A stretch of 64,000 bases of DNA from CAVQWT01 sp963717705 (GTDB lineage: Bacteria; Pseudomonadota; Gammaproteobacteria; Burkholderiales; Casimicrobiaceae), in contig CAVQWT010000004.1 of NCBI GenBank assembly GCA_963717705.1, positions 558,001-622,000 of the forward strand. Reading direction: 5' to 3'. The notes under the pieces were generated by a model, which was given only the letters and a program-made list of their open reading frames with translations, was not told the DNA's origin and made no database searches. Shown here piece after piece: positions 50,572-59,692 of the stretch (the stretch's first letter is position 1; each line of letters starts with the position of its first letter). A program made the position numbers and the translations under genes.

Positions 50572-51789
50572 ATGAACGCTCCGCAGCCCGCCCCTCTCTT
50601 CGCCGCCGTCGAACTCGCCCCGCGCGACCCCATCCTCGGCGTCACCGAGGCCTTCAATGCCGACAAGAACCCGTCCAAGGTCAACCTGGGCGTCGGCGTC
50701 TACTGCGACGACGAGGGCAAGGTGCCGCTGCTCGAGTGCGTGCGGCACGCCGAGCGCGAGCTGACGGCGAAGGCCACGCCGCGCGGTTACCTGCCCATCG
50801 ACGGCCTCGCGGCGTACGACAAGGCGGTGCAGGCGCTGCTGTTCGGCGCCGACAGCGAAGTGGTGGCCTCGGGCCGCGCGGTCACCGCGCAGGCGATCGG
50901 CGGCACCGGCGCGCTCACCGTCGGCGCGGATTTCCTGAAGCGCTTTGCCCCCGGCGCCGCGGTGTGGATCAGCGACCCGTCGTGGGAGAACCACCGTGCG
51001 CTGTTCGAGGCGGCCGGGTTCACCGTCCACACCTACCCGTACTACGATCCCGCGACGCGCGGCGTCGACTTCGACGCGATGATCGCGGCGCTCGACCGGC
51101 TGCCGGCGGGCGCGATCGTCGTGCTCCACGCCTGCTGCCACAATCCGACCGGCGCCGACCTGTCGCCTGCGCAGTGGGAGCGCGTCGTCGCGACGGTCCG
51201 CTCCCGCGGCCTGGTGCCGTTCCTCGATCTCGCCTACCAGGGTTTCGGCGACGGCCTCGACGCCGACGGCGCCGCCGTCCACCGCTTCGCCGCCACCGCG
51301 GGCCCGCTGCTGGTCGCGAGCTCGTTCTCGAAGTCGTTCTCGCTCTACGGCGAGCGCATCGGCGCGCTCACCCTCGTCGCCGCGAACAAGGACGAGGCCG
51401 GCCGCGTGCTGTCGCAGGTCAAGCGGGTGATCCGCTCGAATTATTCGAACCCGCCGATGCACGGCGGCCAGATCGTCTCGACGATCCTGACCACGGCCGA
51501 GCTGCGCGCGCTGTGGGAAGCCGAGCTCGCGACCATGCGCGACCGCATCAAGCTGGTTCGCGCGCGGCTGGTCGAGACGCTGCACGAGCGCCTCCCCAAT
51601 GCCGACTTCCGCTACGTGCTCGCGCAGCGCGGCATGTTCTCGTACTCCGGGCTGACCAAGGCGCAGGTGCACCGGCTGCGCGACGAGTTCTCGATCTACG
51701 CCGTCGACAGCGGGCGCATCTGCGTCGCCGCGCTCAACTCGCGCAACGTCGATTACGTCGCCGAGGCCGTCGCCAAGGTCCTCGGCTGA
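50572..51789 (+). CDS. tyrB: Aromatic/aspartate amino acid aminotransferase (TyrB/AspC type)
   Basis: The 405-residue fold-type I transaminase is close to E. coli TyrB and AspC. Typical features are NPSKVNLGVGVYCDDEGKVPLLECV, GGTGALTVGADFL, HACCHNPTGADLS, the PLP lysine in SSFSKSFSLYGERIGAL, and RSNYSNPPMHGG with the substrate arginine in VAALNSRNVDYVA. Substrate choice between aspartate and aromatic residues cannot be read reliably. Annotated betaproteobacterial homologues next to uvrB are usually aromatic-type. I chose ATG at 50572 over an upstream TTG because it gives the family length. Confidence 0.93.
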   Translation: MNAPQPAPLFAAVELAPRDPILGVTEAFNADKNPSKVNLGVGVYCDDEGKVPLLECVRHAERELTAKATPRGYLPIDGLAAYDKAVQALLFGADSEVVASGRAVTAQAIGGTGALTVGADFLKRFAPGAAVWISDPSWENHRALFEAAGFTVHTYPYYDPATRGVDFDAMIAALDRLPAGAIVVLHACCHNPTGADLSPAQWERVVATVRSRGLVPFLDLAYQGFGDGLDADGAAVHRFAATAGPLLVASSFSKSFSLYGERIGALTLVAANKDEAGRVLSQVKRVIRSNYSNPPMHGGQIVSTILTTAELRALWEAELATMRDRIKLVRARLVETLHERLPNADFRYVLAQRGMFSYSGLTKAQVHRLRDEFSIYAVDSGRICVAALNSRNVDYVAEAVAKVLG

Positions 51790-51827
51790 CCGCGGCGCGC
51801 ACGGACCGGTAGCGGCGGAAAGTCGCC

Positions 51828-52295
51828 ATGCCTCCACCGCCGCCGGCCGACGGCCGCGCCATCCCCCGCCCGGCGCTGCTGCTGGGCGCGAGCGGCGCGG
51901 TGCCGTTCGTGGTCTTCTCGCTGGCCCTGCTGGTTGCGCCGCCGGAGTTCCGCGCCTGGCTGCGGCAGGCGCTGCTTGCCTACGCGATGGTCATCCTGGC
52001 CTTCGTCGGCGCCCTGCACTGGGGCTTCACCATCAAGACCGAAGGCTTCACCGAGGCCGAACGCTGGACCTGGATGGGCTGGTCGGTCGTCCCCGCGCTG
52101 GCCGCGTGGGCTGCGGCGATGGTGCCCTACCGCCTCGGCATCACGCTGATGCTGATGACCTTCGGCGTCCACCTCGCGCTGGACCATGCGTTCGCCGCGC
52201 GCTCCGGCCTGCCGGCGTGGTACCTGCGGCTGCGCCGCGGGCTGACCGCGGCCGTCGTGGTGTCTCTGGTCGTCGCGCTGGCCGCTCCCCGCTGA
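51828..52295 (+). CDS. DUF3429 family membrane protein
   Basis: The 155-residue protein has five hydrophobic stretches, beginning PALLLGASGAVPFVVFSLALLV, with the conserved GALHWGFTI motif in the second segment and LRLRRGLTAAVVV near the end. This is the DUF3429 family (PF11911), inner membrane proteins without known function. It follows the aminotransferase gene after 38 nt and precedes the tRNA promoter. Confidence 0.88.
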   Translation: MPPPPPADGRAIPRPALLLGASGAVPFVVFSLALLVAPPEFRAWLRQALLAYAMVILAFVGALHWGFTIKTEGFTEAERWTWMGWSVVPALAAWAAAMVPYRLGITLMLMTFGVHLALDHAFAARSGLPAWYLRLRRGLTAAVVVSLVVALAAPR

Positions 52296-52315
52296 ACGCT
52301 TGCGCGCGGGGGGAC

Positions 52316-52345
52316 TTGGCGGGGGCGGACGGACTTTGTTATAAT
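52316..52345 (+). promoter_or_regulatory. Promoter of the tRNA-Gly gene
   Basis: TTGGCG (52316-52321) and a perfect TATAAT (52340-52345) are 18 nt apart, and the -10 ends 11 nt before the mature tRNA. This is a strong stable-RNA-type promoter. Confidence 0.7.
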
Positions 52346-52356
52346 TGCAGGCTCTT

Positions 52357-52432
52357 GCGGGAATAGCTCAGTTGGTAGAGCGCAACCTTGCCAAGGTTGA
52401 GGTCGGGAGTTCGAGACTCCTTTCCCGCTCCA
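52357..52432 (+). tRNA. tRNA-Gly (anticodon GCC)
   Basis: A complete 76-nt cloverleaf can be folded. The acceptor stem is GCGGGAA/TTCCCGC, the D arm GCTC/GAGC, the anticodon stem CAACC/GGTTG with loop TTGCCAA (anticodon GCC), the T arm GGGAG/CTCCT with TTCGAGA, and CCA is encoded at 52430-52432. It reads GGC and GGU codons. Confidence 0.97.
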
Positions 52433-52440
52433 GAATCCGC

Positions 52441-52469
52441 AAGGGAGGGCCGTCCGGCTCTCCCTTTTT
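52441..52469 (+). terminator. Terminator-like hairpin between tRNA-Gly and tRNA-Cys
   Basis: AAGGGAGGGCC pairs with GGCTCTCCCTT (11 bp, one G-T pair) around a 4-nt loop and runs into five T. It begins 8 nt after the tRNA-Gly CCA and ends 35 nt before tRNA-Cys. I see no separate promoter for tRNA-Cys, so readthrough must supply it or the promoter is weak. Confidence 0.75.
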
Positions 52470-52504
52470 CTTGCCGGGTCCCGCATTCGCGGCGGCCCAC
52501 CCCG

Positions 52505-52578
52505 GGCGGGGTGGCAGAGTGGTCATGCAGCGGCCTGCAAAGCCGTCTACGCCGGTTCGATTCCGACCCCCGCCTCCA
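52505..52578 (+). tRNA. tRNA-Cys (anticodon GCA)
   Basis: A 74-nt cloverleaf folds with acceptor GGCGGGG/CCCCGCC, anticodon loop CTGCAAA (anticodon GCA), a T loop GTTCGATTC and encoded CCA at 52576-52578. In E. coli tRNA-Gly, tRNA-Cys and tRNA-Leu are adjacent. Here no third tRNA follows in the 104 nt before the next gene. Confidence 0.96.
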
Positions 52579-52682
52579 AACCACACCCTCCTGCGTCGGT
52601 TCGGCTCTGCAGCGTCGCCGCGGACGCGCGCCAGGCAATACGACGTGACGTGCGTCCGGCCTGCGCCCCACCTCGCTCCGCT

Positions 52683-53660
52683 TTACCGCGGCTCGGCGCT
52701 CCCGGAGCGCGCCGCCAGTCGCTGGGCGCCGGTGCACCAGTGCTGCTTGACGCTGTACCAGATGTCCGCGGCATGGATGAGATTCGTGGTGTCGGCGTGC
52801 GCCGGTGGCGGTGCCGCCGTCCCTGGGTAATAGGCGTCGATCCAGGCTCGCGTCATCGGCTCCCTGGCCAGATGCTCGGTCCGGGGCAGCCCGATGTGAC
52901 TGTACGAAACGGGCAGCACCACGCTGCGCACCCTGGCGTTGCCGATCGCAAGAAACGGCGCGGGACTCGGACCGGTGCCGGCGATCGGGTCCCACGGAAT
53001 CGCGAAGCCCGTGAACTCGACAACCGAGTCGGGCACCTCCCGCAGCAGCGGCAACACGCCCCACTGGCTTAGCAGCAGCCGCGGCAACGATCCGGTGGCC
53101 ATCGCGACGGCATAGTCGACGCGGAGCCCCACGACCGACCGCGGGTGACCCGTGAGGGGATCGACGATCGTCGTGCGCAGCTCCGGCTCGTCCCGCGCCG
53201 GGTTCCACACCGGAATCGGCGGCGTTTGCTCGCCGGCAAGATCGTGCAGGGTCTTGATCACGACCATCCCGCCCTGCGAGTGACCGATCAGCATCGGCAT
53301 CAGGCCCTCGCGCTCGTAGTGCCACGCGAGTTCGCCGGCGAGGCGCCGGCTGGCAATGAAGCTGCGATAGCTGCGCCTGCCATCGGCCGGATTGGCAAGC
53401 CGCTCCCCCGGGTAGCCCATCATCTCCAGGAAAGCCGCGAAGGGCTCCATCGTGACGATCGGTACACTGCCCTCCAACGCGATGATGCGCGGCGCGGGTG
53501 CGGCAGCGAGCACTCCGGCGACATCGCCCGCGCTGAGCCGCTGGCAGTCCAGCGCCGCCAGCAGTGTCGCGTCCCGCGGCGCGGCCAGCAGAGGCGTCGC
53601 CGCCGCACTCGCCGCCAAGACCGCCGCAACGACCGCACGCACGAAGCTGCGCGCGCGCAT
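52683..53660 (-). CDS. Exported alpha/beta-hydrolase (lipase/esterase-like), unknown substrate
   Basis: The 325-residue protein has a Sec signal (MRARSFVRAVVAAVLAASAA, cut near LLAAP) and a nucleophile elbow GHSQGG with S128. A plausible histidine lies in SYSHIGLP. A long loop and a repeated SVVGLRVDYAVAMATGS segment are not diagnostic. The fold suggests an esterase or lipase working in the periplasm or outside. I did not recognise a named family. Starts at 53699 and 53705 would lengthen the N-terminus; I chose the ATG at 53660, which leaves a standard signal peptide. The 104 nt upstream, up to the outer membrane factor stop, hold nothing obvious. Confidence 0.75.
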   Translation of the reverse strand: MRARSFVRAVVAAVLAASAAATPLLAAPRDATLLAALDCQRLSAGDVAGVLAAAPAPRIIALEGSVPIVTMEPFAAFLEMMGYPGERLANPADGRRSYRSFIASRRLAGELAWHYEREGLMPMLIGHSQGGMVVIKTLHDLAGEQTPPIPVWNPARDEPELRTTIVDPLTGHPRSVVGLRVDYAVAMATGSLPRLLLSQWGVLPLLREVPDSVVEFTGFAIPWDPIAGTGPSPAPFLAIGNARVRSVVLPVSYSHIGLPRTEHLAREPMTRAWIDAYYPGTAAPPPAHADTTNLIHAADIWYSVKQHWCTGAQRLAARSGSAEPR

Positions 53661-53764
53661 CGCAGTGTTCACCACTTGTGCGTACAGCACCGCGCACATC
53701 GGCATCCGGCGCCTGGGCACCGCCCGCGGCGAAGCTAGGTCCGGCGGACGCCCGCCGCCGTCGG

Positions 53765-55225
53765 CTAGAACCACCACACCGCGCCCGGACTCGGCGCCGA
53801 GTACGGCGTCTCCGGCAGCGAAGGCGCCGTCGCGGTCGACGCGTCGTAGCCCCCGCCCAGCGCCTGGTAGAGCTGGATCACCGCCTGGTACTGGCCGGCG
53901 GTGATCTGGATCAGCGACAGTTCGCTGTCGAACAGCTGGCGCGACGAGTCGAGCACCTCGAAATACGCGGCGACGCCCGCCTTGTAGCGCAGCTCCGACA
54001 GCCGCAGCCGCTCGCGGTTGGCGTTGACCGCGTCCGTCAGCGCCTTGCGCTCCTCGGTCAGCCGCTGGTACGACGCCAGCGCGTCCTCGACCTCCCGGAA
54101 GGCGTTGCGGATCGTCCGCTTGTACTGCTCGACGGCGATCCGCTGCTGCGCCTGCGCGGCCTCGAGGTTGCTGGTCAGCCGGCCGGCGTTGAAGATCGGC
54201 AGCCCGATGCCCGGCGACGCCGACCACGCGTAGCGGCCGCTGTCGAACAGGTCGCGCAGCGCCGGGCTGGCGAAGCCGACGATGCCGGTCAGCGTGATCG
54301 TCGGGAAGAACGCCTTGCGCGCCGCGTCGATATTCGCGTCGGCGCCGTAGAGCGTCTGCTCCGCCGCGAGGATGTCGAAGCGGCGGATGAGCACCGCCGA
54401 CGGCAGCCCGGCCGGCAGCTCCGCCGGCAGCGCAAGGTCGGCAAGCTGGCGCTCGCGCGCGATCGGGCCCGGGTTGCGGCCGACCAGCGTCGACAGCGAG
54501 TTCTCCGCCAGCGAACGCGCCCGCTCGAGGCTTGCGATCGCGCGGTCCGCTCCGGCGACCAGCGAAATCTGGTCGTTGAGCTCGAGCCTCGACGCCACCC
54601 CGCCCTTGTAGCGCAGCTCGATCAGCCGCAGCGCCTCGCGCCGCGTGGCCGCGGTCCGCCGCGACGCCGCGAGCTGGGCGTCGAGGCTCAGCAGCTCCAG
54701 GTACCCCGACGCGACCTGCGCGATGATGGCGGTGTAGAGCGCGCGGCGGGTGTCCTCGGTGGCCAGCAGGTCCCGGCGCGACGCCTCGGTCGCCGAGCGG
54801 ACGCGGCCCCAGAGGTCGATTTCCCAGGTCGGCACCGCGAGGCCGAGCGACGCCGACTCGCTGACCGCGTTGTCGGTGCTGCCGGGCACCGGCCCGCGCT
54901 GGCGCGTCCCGGTCGCCGACACGCCGACCGCGGGAAACAGGAAGCTGCGCTGGAAGCCGAATTGCGCGCGCGCGAGCTCGACCCGGTCGGCGGCGATGCG
55001 CAGGTCGGAGTTGTTCGCCAGCGCCTCCTGGATCAGCGCGTCGAGCTCCCGGCCCTCGAAGACCTTGCCCCAAGGCCGCTCGGCGAGGCTGTCGGAGGTC
55101 TTCGCCGGCGCGCGCCAGCCGTCGGGAACCGGGGTCGCGGGCAGCGATGGCTCCGGCGTCGCGCACGCCGTCGCAAGCAGCGCGGCCGCGACGGCCAGCG
55201 CGACGGTCACCCGGCGGGGGCTCAT
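53765..55225 (-). CDS. Outer membrane factor of an RND efflux system (NodT/OprM family)
   Basis: This TolC-type channel completes the efflux pump across the outer membrane. The 486-residue lipoprotein has a signal with lipobox LATAC (C21) and two repeated outer membrane efflux domains. They are recognisable by the paired LIELRYKGGVASRLELNDQ and LSELRYKAGVAAYFEVLDSSRQLF motifs that form the hinge between helices. The ATG overlaps the pump stop by 4 nt, so translation depends on the pump being translated to its end. The pump frameshift may therefore lower its expression. Confidence 0.93.
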   Translation of the reverse strand: MSPRRVTVALAVAAALLATACATPEPSLPATPVPDGWRAPAKTSDSLAERPWGKVFEGRELDALIQEALANNSDLRIAADRVELARAQFGFQRSFLFPAVGVSATGTRQRGPVPGSTDNAVSESASLGLAVPTWEIDLWGRVRSATEASRRDLLATEDTRRALYTAIIAQVASGYLELLSLDAQLAASRRTAATRREALRLIELRYKGGVASRLELNDQISLVAGADRAIASLERARSLAENSLSTLVGRNPGPIARERQLADLALPAELPAGLPSAVLIRRFDILAAEQTLYGADANIDAARKAFFPTITLTGIVGFASPALRDLFDSGRYAWSASPGIGLPIFNAGRLTSNLEAAQAQQRIAVEQYKRTIRNAFREVEDALASYQRLTEERKALTDAVNANRERLRLSELRYKAGVAAYFEVLDSSRQLFDSELSLIQITAGQYQAVIQLYQALGGGYDASTATAPSLPETPYSAPSPGAVWWF

Positions 55226-58200
55226 TTCCCACCTCCGTGCGCGGGCGCCGTTGGTGGCGCCGCTGGCGCTGACGACGACGGGGCCGCCTCCGCAACCGCT
55301 GCCGCGCCGGTGCGCCCACGCGTCAGGTAGGTCATCACCAGCCAGTAGAACAGCGGCGTGAAGAACACGCCGATCAGCGTGGCCGCCAGCATCCCGCCGA
55401 GGATGCCGGTGCCGACCGAGTGCTGCGTCGCCGCGCCGGCGCCCGACGCGCGCACCAGCGGCAGCACGCCCAGGATGAACGCCAGCGACGTCATCACGAT
55501 CGGCCGCAGCCGCACCCGCGCCGCCTCCAGCGCCGCGTCGAGCACCGACAGTCCTTCCTCGTAGCGCTGCTTCGCGAACTCGACGATCAGGATGCCGTTC
55601 TTGCCCGCGAGGCCGACCAGCGTGATCAGCGACACCTGGAAGAAGACGTCGTTGGCCGTGCCCCGCAGCAGCAGCGCGCACAGCGCCCCGAAGATGCCGA
55701 TCGGCACGATCAGGAACACCGACACCGGCAGCGTGAAGCTCTCGTACAGCGCGGCCAGGAACAGGAACACGAAAATGAAGGACAGCAGGAAGATGAACCC
55801 CGCCTGCCCTCCCGCGATCCGCTCCTGCAGCGACTGGCCCGACCACTCGAAGCTCAGCCCCTGCGGCAGCACCTCGGCCGAGATCCGCTCCATCGCGTCG
55901 AGCGCCTGGCCCGAGCTGAATCCCGGCGCCGCGGTGCCGTTGATCTGCACCGCCGGATAGCCGTTGTAGCGCGTGAGCGCAATCGGCGCAGAGCGGAAAT
56001 CCGCCGTCGCGACGACGGCGAGAGGCACCATGTCGCCCTTGCTGTTGCGCACGTAGAAGCGCTGCAGGTACGCCGGGTCGGAGCGGAACTGCTGCTCCGA
56101 CTGCAGCTTGACCTTGAGGTTGGTGCCGAACGCGGTGAACTGGTTGACGAACGACGAGCCGAGCAGCGTGCCGATCGTCTGGTAGACGTCGGCCAGCGGG
56201 ATGCCGAAGGTCTTGGCCTTGTTGCGGTCGACGTCGAGGAACAGCGTCTGCACCTCCGGCGCCGCGACGCTGCGGACCGCCGTGAGCGTGGGGTCGCCGC
56301 GCGCGGCCGCGACGAGCTCCGCCGCGGTCTTGTCGAGCTTCGGCCGGTCGCCGTCGAGCGCGAGCAGCCGGTAGTCGAACCCGGCGATGTTGCCCATGCC
56401 GGAGATCGGCGGCTCGTTCATCGCGAACACGCGGGCCTCGGTGACCGCCGCGAACTTCTGGTTCATCCGCTGGATCAGCGCCAGCACGTGCTGGTCGGCG
56501 CCCTTGCGCTCGCTCCAGTCCTTGAGCGTGACATAGACGAAGCCCTGGTTCGCGTAGCGGTAGAAGACGGAGAAGCCGACCACGCCGATGGTGTCGCGGA
56601 CCTCGGGCTCCGCGCGCAGCATCGCCTCGACCTTGTCCAGCACGCGCCACCACGCGCTCGGACGACGCGCCCGAGGGCAGGTCGACGACGACGAACATCG
56701 TGCCCTTGTCCTCCTCGGGGACGAAGCCGCCCGGGATCGCCTGGAACAGGTAGAACACACCCGCGATGATCGCCGCGTAGATGACGATGAAGCGGGCGAA
56801 GCGCCTGATCATCCCGCCGACGGCGCCGGCGTACGCCCCGGTCACCTTGTCGAAGAAGCGGTCGAACGCCTGGATCGGCTTCGGCTTGTGCATGCCCTCC
56901 TTCAGGATCAGCGCGCACAGCGCCGGGGTGAGCGTCAGCGCGGTGATCGCGGACAGCAGCGTCGAGATCGTGATGGTGATGGCGAACTGCTTGTACAGCG
57001 TGCCCGTCACCCCGCCCAGGAACGCGATCGGGACGAACACCGCGCAGATCACCGCCGTGACGCCGATGATGGCGCTGCCGATGCCCTTCATCGCCTCCCG
57101 CGAGGCCTCGCGCGGCCCGAGGCCCTTGTCGTGCATGATCTTCTCGACCGCCTCGACGACGACGATCGCGTCGTCGACGACGATGCCGATCGCGAGCACC
57201 AGCCCGAACAGCGTCAGCATGTTGATCGAGAAGCCCATCAGCAGCATGCCCGCCGCGGTGCCGACCAGCGACACCGGGATCGCCAGCAGCGGGATGATGG
57301 TCGCGCGGACGCTGCCGAGGAACAGGTAGACGACGATGAGCACGAGGACGAACGCCTCGATGAAGGTATGGACGACCAGCTCGATCGACGCCTTGACGAA
57401 CACCGTGGTGTCGTACGGCGCGCGCCACTCGATGTCGCTCGGCATCGACGCCGACAGCTGCTGCATCTTGGCGCGCACCTGGTCGGCGGTCTCCAGCGCG
57501 TTGCCGCCGGGGCGCAGGTAGACGCCGATGCCGGTCGCCGGCTTGCTGTTCAGCCGCATGCTGACCTGGTAGTCGTCGGCGCCGAGCTCGACGCGCGCGA
57601 CGTCCCGCACCCGCACCACCGAGCCGTCGGCGGCGGCACGGACGATGATGTTGGCGAACTGCTCGGGGTCGGTGAACGTGCCGCCGGTCTGCACCGGGAA
57701 CGTCAGCACCTGGCCGGTCGCGTTGGGCGCGGTGCCGATCTCGCCGACCGCGTAGTTCTGGTTCTGCTCGCGGATGGCGTTGGCGACGTCGTTCACCGTC
57801 AGCTTGTACTTGGTCAGCAGGTCCGGGTTGAGCCACACGCGCATCGCGTACGGCGAGCCGAACAGCAGCACGTCGCCGACGCCGGCGATGCGCTTGATCT
57901 CCGGCACCACGCTGCTGTTCGCCAGGTTGCTGATGTAGTCGCGGTCGAACTGGCCGGTCTTCGACTGCATCGTCAGGATCAGCAGGATCGCCGGATTCGT
58001 CTTGTCGACCTTGACCCCGTTCTGCAGCACGACCTGCGGCAGCAGCGCCTCGACGCGCTTGACGCGGTTGTTCACCTCGACCGTCGCGATGTCGAGGTCG
58101 ACGCCCGGCTGGAACACGACGTAGAGCTCCATCAGCCCCGACGACGAGCTCGTCGAGTACATGTAGAGCAGGCCGCTGACGCCGTTCATCTCGCGCTCGA

Positions 58201-58390
58201 GCGGCGCGGCGACGACGTTCTCCAGCAGCTCGGGCGACGCGCCCGGGTAGACGGCGGTCACCTTGACCTGCGGCGGCGCGACGTTCGGGTACTGCTCGAT
58301 CGCGAGCTGCTTCAGGGACAGCGCGCCCACGAGCGCGATGATCAGCGCGATGACGGTCGCGAAGACCGGACGGTCGACGAAGAAGCCCAT
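55222..58390 (-). pseudogene. RND multidrug efflux pump (HAE1/AcrB-MexF family), frameshifted
   Basis: The gene encodes a proton-driven inner membrane pump. The first half (from 58390, MGFFVDRPVFATVIALIIAL) runs in one frame with the pore-domain motifs and the relay pair in GIVVDDAIVVVE. Near 56,650 the coding sense jumps to another frame. There the first frame reads SSERVVA, and the second continues VLDKVEAMLRAEPEVRD and keeps the relay lysine (GLAGKNGILIVEFAKQ) to the stop at 55222. Ten bases (56644-56653) separate the two aligned parts where nine would keep frame, so a single extra base explains it. Corrected length is about 1055 residues, normal for the family. I cannot distinguish a real mutation from a sequencing or assembly error. 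All other motifs are intact. Confidence 0.88.
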
Positions 58391-58399
58391 GGCCGGCCC

Positions 58400-59692
58400 C
58401 TACTTCGACTTCGGCGGCGTCGGTGCCTTCGCCGGCGCGGTGGCGGGCGCCGGGGTGGCCGCCGGCGTGGCCACCGGGTTGGCCACTGCTGCGGCCGGCG
58501 CGACCGCGCCCGGCGCCGCGCCGACCGCGGGCCCCGGCGGCGCGGGGATCGGCTTGACGACCATCCCCGGCGCGACGCGCTGGACGCCGTCGACGATCAC
58601 CCGGTCGCCGGCGTGCAGCCCCTTTTCCACGATCCACTCGTCCTTGTTCCATCCGGCGACGACGAGGTCGCGGCGCTCGACCTTGTTGTCCGCGCCGACG
58701 ACCCACGCGACGTGGCCGTTGGGCACCTTCACCACCGCCCGCTGCGGGATCAGGATGGCGTCGGGTCGCTCGCCGACCTTGAGCTCGACGCCGACGAACA
58801 TGCCCGGCAGCAGGCGCCGCTTCGGATTGGCGAGCACCGCGCGCTGCGTGATCGTGCCGGTCTCCCGGTTGACCTGCGCATCGGTGAAGTCCAGCTTGCC
58901 GACGTCGGACAGCTCGCTGCCGTCGGGCAGGATGAAGCGCGCGGTGCCGGCACCGGTGCCGGCGCGCATTTCGCCCTTCTCGAACGCCCGGCGCAGCACG
59001 ATCGAATCCCGATCGGGCATGGTGAAGGTGACGTAGATCGGGTCGATGCGGTCGATCGTCGCCAGCAGCGTCGGCTCGCCGCGCCCGACCAGCCGACCCT
59101 CGGGGACCTGCGTGGTGCCGATGCGCCCGGACTCGGTCGCGTAGACCCTGGTGTAGCCGAGGTTCAGCTTCGCGGTCTCGACGTTGGCGCGCGCGCTCTC
59201 CACCTGCGCCTCGGCGGACTTCTGCGCGGCGACGGCGTCGTCGTAGTCCTGCCGGCTGATCGCCTCCTCCTTCACCAGCGGCTCGAGGCGACTGGCCTTG
59301 GCGCGGGCATTGCCGAGATTGGCCTGCGCGCGGGCAAGCGCGCCTTCGGCGTCGCGCAGCACCGCCTGGAACTGCGCCGGGTCGATCGTGTACAGCAGAT
59401 CGCCCTTCTTCACGTCGGTGCCTTCGGTGTAGTGCCGCCGCTCGAGGATGCCCTCGACCCGCGCCCGCACCTCGACCGACCGGTAGGCCTGGACGTTGCC
59501 GACGTACTCGCGGATCACCGGCACCGTCGCCACCCGCACCGGCATCACGACGACTTCCGGCGTGGGCGGCGCGGCCTTGGCCGCCTCCTTCTTTTCGCCG
59601 CAGCCGGCGAGCGCCAGCGCCAGCACGAGGGCGGCACCGGCGGCGCGGACGATGGGAAGGGCGTCGGGTGCGGCAGCGAATCGGCGAATCAC
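58400..59692 (-). CDS. RND efflux periplasmic adaptor (membrane fusion lipoprotein)
   Basis: The adaptor joins pump and outer membrane factor. The 430-residue protein has a lipobox LALAGC (C31), the biotinyl-lipoyl-like half-motifs VGNVQAYRSVEVRARVEGILERRHYTEGT and LGYTRVYATESGRIG, a hairpin rich in Ala and Arg between them, and a beta-barrel with RRLLPGMFVGVELKV. The C-terminus is a Pro/Ala-rich tail of about 50 residues. It is 9 nt upstream of the pump gene. I chose GTG at 59692 because it starts a standard lipoprotein signal, but the frame upstream stays open into the MscS-type gene. Confidence 0.93.
   Translation of the reverse strand: MIRRFAAAPDALPIVRAAGAALVLALALAGCGEKKEAAKAAPPTPEVVVMPVRVATVPVIREYVGNVQAYRSVEVRARVEGILERRHYTEGTDVKKGDLLYTIDPAQFQAVLRDAEGALARAQANLGNARAKASRLEPLVKEEAISRQDYDDAVAAQKSAEAQVESARANVETAKLNLGYTRVYATESGRIGTTQVPEGRLVGRGEPTLLATIDRIDPIYVTFTMPDRDSIVLRRAFEKGEMRAGTGAGTARFILPDGSELSDVGKLDFTDAQVNRETGTITQRAVLANPKRRLLPGMFVGVELKVGERPDAILIPQRAVVKVPNGHVAWVVGADNKVERRDLVVAGWNKDEWIVEKGLHAGDRVIVDGVQRVAPGMVVKPIPAPPGPAVGAAPGAVAPAAAVANPVATPAATPAPATAPAKAPTPPKSK

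Noticed and set aside
52579..52682. A third tRNA (Leu) after tRNA-Cys
   Set aside because: The sequence does not fold into a cloverleaf and no TTCGA-type T loop is present after 52,578.
53765..58390. A single 1541-residue RND pump-outer membrane factor fusion protein
   Set aside because: The middle third is a wrong-frame translation of the pump's second half. The open frame is an accident of base composition after the frameshift.
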